This document shows, piece by piece, positions 5,094-8,231 of a stretch of DNA of 8,231 nucleotides. A program made the position numbers and the translations under genes. The notes under the pieces were generated by a model. That model saw nothing but the letters and a program-made list of their open reading frames with translations, was not told the DNA's origin and did no database searches. This DNA comes from a bacterium. Its GTDB lineage: Bacteria; Chloroflexota; Dormibacteria; UBA8260; Bog-877. The number at the start of each line of letters is the position of its first letter. The stretch's first letter is position 1. The stretch covers positions 1 to 8,231 of the forward strand of contig JAJYWM010000027.1 in the NCBI GenBank assembly GCA_021791455.1. Reading direction: 5' to 3'.

Positions 5094-6095
5094 GTGAAGC
5101 TGCCGGTCGTAAGTGACAGGGTCTTCCGGGGCCTCAGCCTGGCGACGGTCGTGGCCATAGTCGGTCTGGTGGGCACCGGTGGCTGGGTCCGGCTCTCGGA
5201 GTCCGGCCTTGGATGTCCCACCTGGCCGAAGTGCACCGCGGCCGACATCGCCTCCAACGGCTCCTACCATTCCTTGGTCGAATTCACCAACCGTTGCCTC
5301 ATCCTCGTGGTCGGCGCCCTGATCGCATTGGTGGTGCTGTCGGCCCTCCTGGCGGAGGTCAGACGCCGGGAGCTGGTCTGGCTGTCCCTGGCGCTGGTTC
5401 TGGGCTACATCGGGGAAGCCGTCCTGGGCGGGGTCACGGTGCTGCTCAAGCTGGCACCGGTTCTGGTCGCGGCCCACCTGATCCTCTCCTTCCTTCTCCT
5501 CTCGGTGGCGGTAGTCGTGCACTGGCTGGCCACGACGCCCAGGCCAAGAAGGAGGGGCAAACTCGGGCTGCCGCAGCTGCGGCCAGTGGTCTCGGCTCCG
5601 GTGCTTCTCTCCGCCAGGGTGCTGGCCGTCCTCTTCTGGGTCACTGTCATTCTGGGCACAGTCGTGACTGGAACCGGACCGCACAGTGGCAAGCCCGGCA
5701 CCCCCAGATTCCACTTCAACCTTCTCAGCGTGGTGCAGATCCACGGCTCCAGCGGGTTGGTGCTGTTCGGGTTCATCGCCGGCACCCTGGTGCTGCTGCG
5801 AGCCACAGGGGCTCCCGCCACGGCCCAGCGGCGTCTCCTTCTTGCCTTCATATTGGTGATGGCCCAGGGAGCCCTCGGCCTCAGCATCTGGTTCACGGGC
5901 TTCACCATTGGCGTGATCGAGGCTCACATGATCGGAGGTGCTCTTGTGCTGGTCGCCTTGCTGCGCTTCACTCTGGCGCTCTATGAGCCTTTGCCAGAGG
6001 GCGCTGCGGCGGTCGCCCCCGACGGTGCGGTCCCCCAGCCGTGGCCCACGTCACAGGGCGACCTGCGCGCCCTCGGCCAGGCCCCCCGGAGCTGA
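5094..6095 (+). CDS. ctaA: Heme A synthase (CtaA/COX15 family)
   Basis: A 333-residue protein with eight predicted membrane helices (about 11-31, 66-88, 95-115, 124-146, 175-195, 213-236, 246-266, 272-296) arranged as two four-helix halves. It oxidises the C8 methyl of heme O to give heme A for aa3-type cytochrome oxidase. Visible hallmarks are GGWVRLSESGLGCPTWPKC (29-47) with the C41/C47 pair in the first extracytoplasmic loop, E63 in VEFTNR, H128 in AAHLILS, VTGTGPHSG (191-199), H217 in QIHGSSG, and H278 in EAHMIGG. Three of the four heme-ligand histidines of Bacillus CtaA are present; the first is N66. GTG 5094 is chosen because AAGGAGG (5082-5088) lies 5 nt upstream; TTG 5091 would leave only 2 nt. 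The tail after residue 300 is Pro/Ala-rich. It stands alone, without visible ctaB or oxidase subunit genes in the window. Confidence 0.93.
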   Translation: MKLPVVSDRVFRGLSLATVVAIVGLVGTGGWVRLSESGLGCPTWPKCTAADIASNGSYHSLVEFTNRCLILVVGALIALVVLSALLAEVRRRELVWLSLALVLGYIGEAVLGGVTVLLKLAPVLVAAHLILSFLLLSVAVVVHWLATTPRPRRRGKLGLPQLRPVVSAPVLLSARVLAVLFWVTVILGTVVTGTGPHSGKPGTPRFHFNLLSVVQIHGSSGLVLFGFIAGTLVLLRATGAPATAQRRLLLAFILVMAQGALGLSIWFTGFTIGVIEAHMIGGALVLVALLRFTLALYEPLPEGAAAVAPDGAVPQPWPTSQGDLRALGQAPRS

Positions 6096-6373
6096 CCGGC
6101 CACCCAACCTGAGCTGGCACGTATTCCGGGGCCGCGCGGAGGGGGCCCAGGGGCGCCTCGGAGTTTGGGCCGGTGGCAGTGGCTGTTCCCGGGCTGATCC
6201 ATCGTCGGCGGTCGTCATCGCGCCGATCGGCATCTCAAGGCGAGGTGAGTGCCGCCGGGATCAGGCCCGGGGAACGCGCCAACTAACTAAGGCAGGATGC
6301 CTCAATCTCCTTACATAGGTCCGTAGCAGCGGGGCCGCTAGTGCGGCCTATGCAGCCGGAAGTGGAGCACAGG
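6096..6373. other. Non-coding stretch between ctaA and the permease promoter
   Basis: I see no gene here. Structural marks are a GCCGATCGGC palindrome (6222-6231), a small hairpin AGGCA-GGA-TGCCT (6290-6302), and an overlapping pair of inverted repeats at 6314-6352 described separately. No clear T-tract terminator for ctaA is visible. Confidence 0.4.
6314..6352. repeat. Overlapping inverted repeats upstream of the permease promoter
   Basis: CATAGG (6314-6319) and CCTATG (6347-6352) are perfect inverted arms. Inside them GGCCGC (6333-6338) and GCGGCC (6343-6348) form a 6-bp stem with a TAGT loop. The inner stem shares two bases with the outer right arm, so both cannot form fully at once. The element ends 21 bp before the -35 of the permease promoter, where an activator site or the ctaA terminator could lie. 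Confidence 0.35.
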
Positions 6374-6402
6374 TTGACGCTTGCTCGTCGCTGCGGTATC
6401 CT
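6374..6402 (+). promoter_or_regulatory. Sigma70-type promoter of the APC permease
   Basis: TTGACG (6374-6379), a 17-nt spacer and TATCCT (6397-6402) make the best core promoter in the window (5 of 6 and 4 of 6 consensus bases). Transcription would start near 6409-6410, giving a leader of about 90 nt. Confidence 0.65.
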
Positions 6403-6409
6403 CTCGCCT

Positions 6410-6493
6410 ACGGTGTTTCACCGTTCGGCCGGAGCCATCATCCCAGCGTTGGGAGCGGTCGTACGGGGTTTCCTCGCCGGGTGCTAGAGGAGG
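6410..6493 (+). promoter_or_regulatory. Structured 5' leader of the permease mRNA
   Basis: Three stem-loops can form. ACGGTG-TTT-CACCGT (6410-6424) sits at the predicted 5' end. TCCCA-GCGT-TGGGA (6441-6454) comes next. TTTCCTC (6469-6475) can then pair with GAGGAGG (6487-6493), using five Watson-Crick and two G-U pairs, and covers the AGGAGG Shine-Dalgarno core. A second purine run, GGGGAG (6492-6497), remains partly free. I do not recognise a known riboswitch class. Confidence 0.4.
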
Positions 6494-6500
6494 GGAGCAA

Positions 6501-8102
6501 GTGGCTGAGCAAGTGTTGGCGGCTCCGGCGGACGTGGCGGAGCCCACCCGGCGCTACAAGAAGGATCTGGGGCTCTGGTCGGTCGTGTTTCTCGCGACCG
6601 GGGCGATCCTTGGTCCGGCGGTGGGCTTCACCCCGGTCTCCGTGCTGGGGCTCGCCGGCCCGGCGGGGATCTTCTCCTGGGTGATCGCGTTCGCGATGAT
6701 CATGGTCCTGGCGCTGTCCTACATGGAGCTTGGGACCATGTGGCCCAGGGCAGGTGGGGTCGCCTACTATCCGGCCCGAGCGAGCGGGCCGGTGGTCGGA
6801 GTCCTCAACGGCTGGGGGGCGTTCATCGGGTACTCACTGGCGGTGCCCTCGATCATCGTCGCCTTCGTCGAGTACCTGAGCTACTGGTTTCCAGCCCTCT
6901 TCGCCAACGGGACTCTGACCTGGCTCGGGATTGCCATCGCCTTCGTCGTCCTGATCTCGATGCTGGTGATCAACACCCTGCGCATCCGCTACATGGGCGA
7001 GATCAACAATGCGCTGACCATCTTCACCATCCTGGGGCTGGTGGTGATCATGGTGCTCCTGGCGACGCACTTCCACGCCTCCAACTTCACCAGCTTTCAT
7101 GGGCTGTTTCCGGCGGGGGCCAGCGGGCTTCTGCTGGCCGTGACCGCCACCGTCTACGGCTACGGTGGATTCCGCCAGCCGATCGACTACGCCGAGGAGG
7201 TCAAGGATCCGGGCAAGACCATCCCCAAGGCGGTCTTCCTCACCATGTTCATCGTGCTCCTGCTCTTCGCCTTCGAGAGCTTCACCTACGTGGGCGCGAT
7301 CAACTGGCACGCCATGAAGCTCTCCAGCGGGGCGTGGGGATCCTTGAGTGGGTTGGAATTCCCCTTCGTCACCGTTGCCAACGGCGCGGGGCTTGTGACC
7401 ATCGGCCTGATCGCCGTCATCACCACCCTCATAGCCTCGTTCAAGGACGGCTACATTTACTCCGGCGGGGCAGCCCGGGTGGGCCAGACGATGGCACGCT
7501 ACGACAACTACCTGCCCCCGATATTCGCCCGCCTCACGATCCAGGGGATTCCCATGGTCTCCCTCATCCTGGTGTTGGTCGTGGTGGCCATCTACCTGAT
7601 CCTGCTGCCCGCCTTCTCCAGCCTCTTTCCCCTGGTGGCGAGCGCCCTGGTGCTGTCCTACGCGCCCGGCCCGCTGGCCTGTGCCATCTTCCGCCATCGG
7701 CATCCCGACGAGCCCAGGCCCTACCGCATGCCCTACCTCAACGTCCTCGGCCCCTTGGCCTTTGTGGTGGCGAGCCTGATGGTGTATTGGTCGGGTTGGA
7801 CCGCCATCCGAATCCTCATCCCCTCGGTCGTGGTGGGGCTCCTGCTCCTCGGCTTCTACCGCAGGACCAGGCCGATCACCAGGCAGGATGTCATCTACGG
7901 TGCGTGGATGCCCGCGTACCTTGGGGTCATAGCTCTGCTCTCCTTCTTGGGAGGGTCCGCGTTCGGCGGCCGGAACATCCTGCCGTTCCCCTATGACTCC
8001 TTGATCTTCGCCGTGGTGGCCCTGGGCTTCTACTATCTGGGCTACTGGAGTGGGATCCACTGGACCGGGACCTCGATCACAGAGGATGCCGTGCCCGCAT
8101 GA
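6501..8102 (+). CDS. APC-superfamily amino acid/polyamine permease
   Basis: A 533-residue cytoplasmic-membrane transporter with about 12 predicted helices, probably a proton-coupled importer of amino acids or related amines. A hydrophilic N-terminal segment with RRYKKDLGL (17-25) leads into helix 1, which holds the unwound, substrate-binding GAILGPAVGFTP (34-45). Helix 2 is followed by MWPRAGGVAYYPAR (80-93), the family's PxxGGxY loop. The conserved post-helix-6 motif reads DYAEEVKDPGKTIPKAV (229-245), and ARVGQTMARYDNYLPPIF (325-342) matches the R-x-M-x-R-D-x-x-LP element. HRHPDEPRPYRMP (399-411) is the usual polar loop late in the protein. GTG 6501 is chosen because AGGAGG (6488-6493) lies 7 nt upstream; the frame is open further back, but that part lies in the predicted leader. 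Substrate cannot be assigned. It appears monocistronic. Confidence 0.9.
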   Translation: MAEQVLAAPADVAEPTRRYKKDLGLWSVVFLATGAILGPAVGFTPVSVLGLAGPAGIFSWVIAFAMIMVLALSYMELGTMWPRAGGVAYYPARASGPVVGVLNGWGAFIGYSLAVPSIIVAFVEYLSYWFPALFANGTLTWLGIAIAFVVLISMLVINTLRIRYMGEINNALTIFTILGLVVIMVLLATHFHASNFTSFHGLFPAGASGLLLAVTATVYGYGGFRQPIDYAEEVKDPGKTIPKAVFLTMFIVLLLFAFESFTYVGAINWHAMKLSSGAWGSLSGLEFPFVTVANGAGLVTIGLIAVITTLIASFKDGYIYSGGAARVGQTMARYDNYLPPIFARLTIQGIPMVSLILVLVVVAIYLILLPAFSSLFPLVASALVLSYAPGPLACAIFRHRHPDEPRPYRMPYLNVLGPLAFVVASLMVYWSGWTAIRILIPSVVVGLLLLGFYRRTRPITRQDVIYGAWMPAYLGVIALLSFLGGSAFGGRNILPFPYDSLIFAVVALGFYYLGYWSGIHWTGTSITEDAVPA

Positions 8103-8151
8103 GCGGCAGGTGCTTGGCGGCATCGGCTGGGCGGTGGGGGACCGGCGGGAA

Positions 8152-8163
8152 TATCCTGACGGT
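8152..8163 (+). promoter_or_regulatory. -10 element of the right-edge gene, leaderless arrangement
   Basis: TATCCT (8152-8157), the same hexamer as in the permease promoter, is followed by GACGGT and then the GTG at 8164. No Shine-Dalgarno sequence precedes the GTG and no -35 is evident at 16-18 nt. Confidence 0.45.
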
Positions 8164-8231
8164 GTGAGCAAGGACATCCGTTGCGCGATCGGGATCCATG
8201 TCGACGCTGTCGCGGGCTGGCTTGGCTCCTA
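8164..8231 (+). CDS. Polysaccharide deacetylase-like protein, HpPgdA type (partial)
   Basis: Only the first 22 codons are in the window. They read MSKDIRCAIG followed by IHVDAVAGWLGS. The DAVAGWLGS(Y) stretch is characteristic of NodB/CE4-superfamily deacetylases of the Helicobacter HP0310 (PgdA) and allantoinase-like subgroup, which hydrolyse amide bonds in sugars or small cyclic amides with a bound metal. From memory of HP0310, D14 here aligns with the metal-binding Asp14, while position 12, an aspartate (Asp12) there, is His in this protein. The gene starts 61 bp after the permease stop and seems to have its own -10 element, so it need not be co-transcribed with it. The family call is fairly firm despite the short length; the substrate is unknown. 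Confidence 0.65.
   Translation, partial: MSKDIRCAIGIHVDAVAGWLGS

Noticed and set aside
4941..5927. Open frame on the minus strand (328 codons) opposite ctaA
   Set aside because: It has a low-complexity hydrophilic translation, while the opposite strand encodes all CtaA hallmarks.
6381..6500. Forty extra N-terminal codons on the permease
   Set aside because: They overlap the predicted promoter -10 and leader. GTG 6501 has a strong ribosome binding site, and the extra residues resemble no transporter N terminus.
6834..8177. Long open frame on the minus strand (447 codons) opposite the permease
   Set aside because: Composition is dominated by Gly, Asp, His, Gln and Glu, typical of the antisense frame of a G+C-rich membrane gene. 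It shows no domain, and the plus-strand permease has clear family motifs.
1..8231. CRISPR array, insertion sequence, prophage or attachment site
   Set aside because: No regularly spaced repeats, transposase or integrase motifs, or terminal inverted repeats with target duplications are visible.

Overview
The window is a G+C-rich chromosomal stretch (about two thirds G+C by eye) with frequent GTG starts. The heme A synthase carries an actinobacterial-looking first half (CPTWPKC and EF-x-NR motifs), and several GTG starts sit 6-7 nt behind a -10 hexamer, as in leaderless mRNAs. Together these suggest an aerobic actinomycete-like bacterium. I cannot place it more finely from sequence alone.

Layout. 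Positions 1-60 (-) hold the 5' tip of an unidentified gene. It is divergent from a ClC-family chloride channel/transporter (197-1549, +). Next comes a cluster of three MarR-type regulator genes. Two lie on the minus strand and look co-transcribed (2613-2146, then 2093-1599). The third, on the plus strand (ending 3633), encodes two MarR-like domains in one chain. The divergent gap between the two groups holds two perfect 7-bp inverted repeats, each overlapping a predicted core promoter. A DJ-1/PfpI-family protein (3800-4309, +) follows, behind a long imperfect inverted repeat that could hide its ribosome binding site.

Positions 4310-5093 contain no convincing gene but several stem-loops, the first probably the pfpI terminator. 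Heme A synthase ctaA (5094-6095, +) follows. Then comes a roughly 400-bp non-coding stretch with a good sigma70-type promoter and a structured 5' leader. It leads into an APC-superfamily permease (6501-8102, +). The right edge (8164 onward) is the start of a polysaccharide-deacetylase-like protein, apparently leaderless.

The genes do not form one pathway. They are small transcription units: two transporters, a respiratory cofactor enzyme, a stress-type hydrolase and a self-contained regulator cluster. The points most worth attention are the tandem-MarR fusion with its double-operator divergent promoter, the recurring leaderless GTG arrangement, and the two leaders (pfpI and the permease) in which the Shine-Dalgarno sequence can be base-paired. 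I see no phage, insertion sequence, CRISPR array, tRNA or rRNA.
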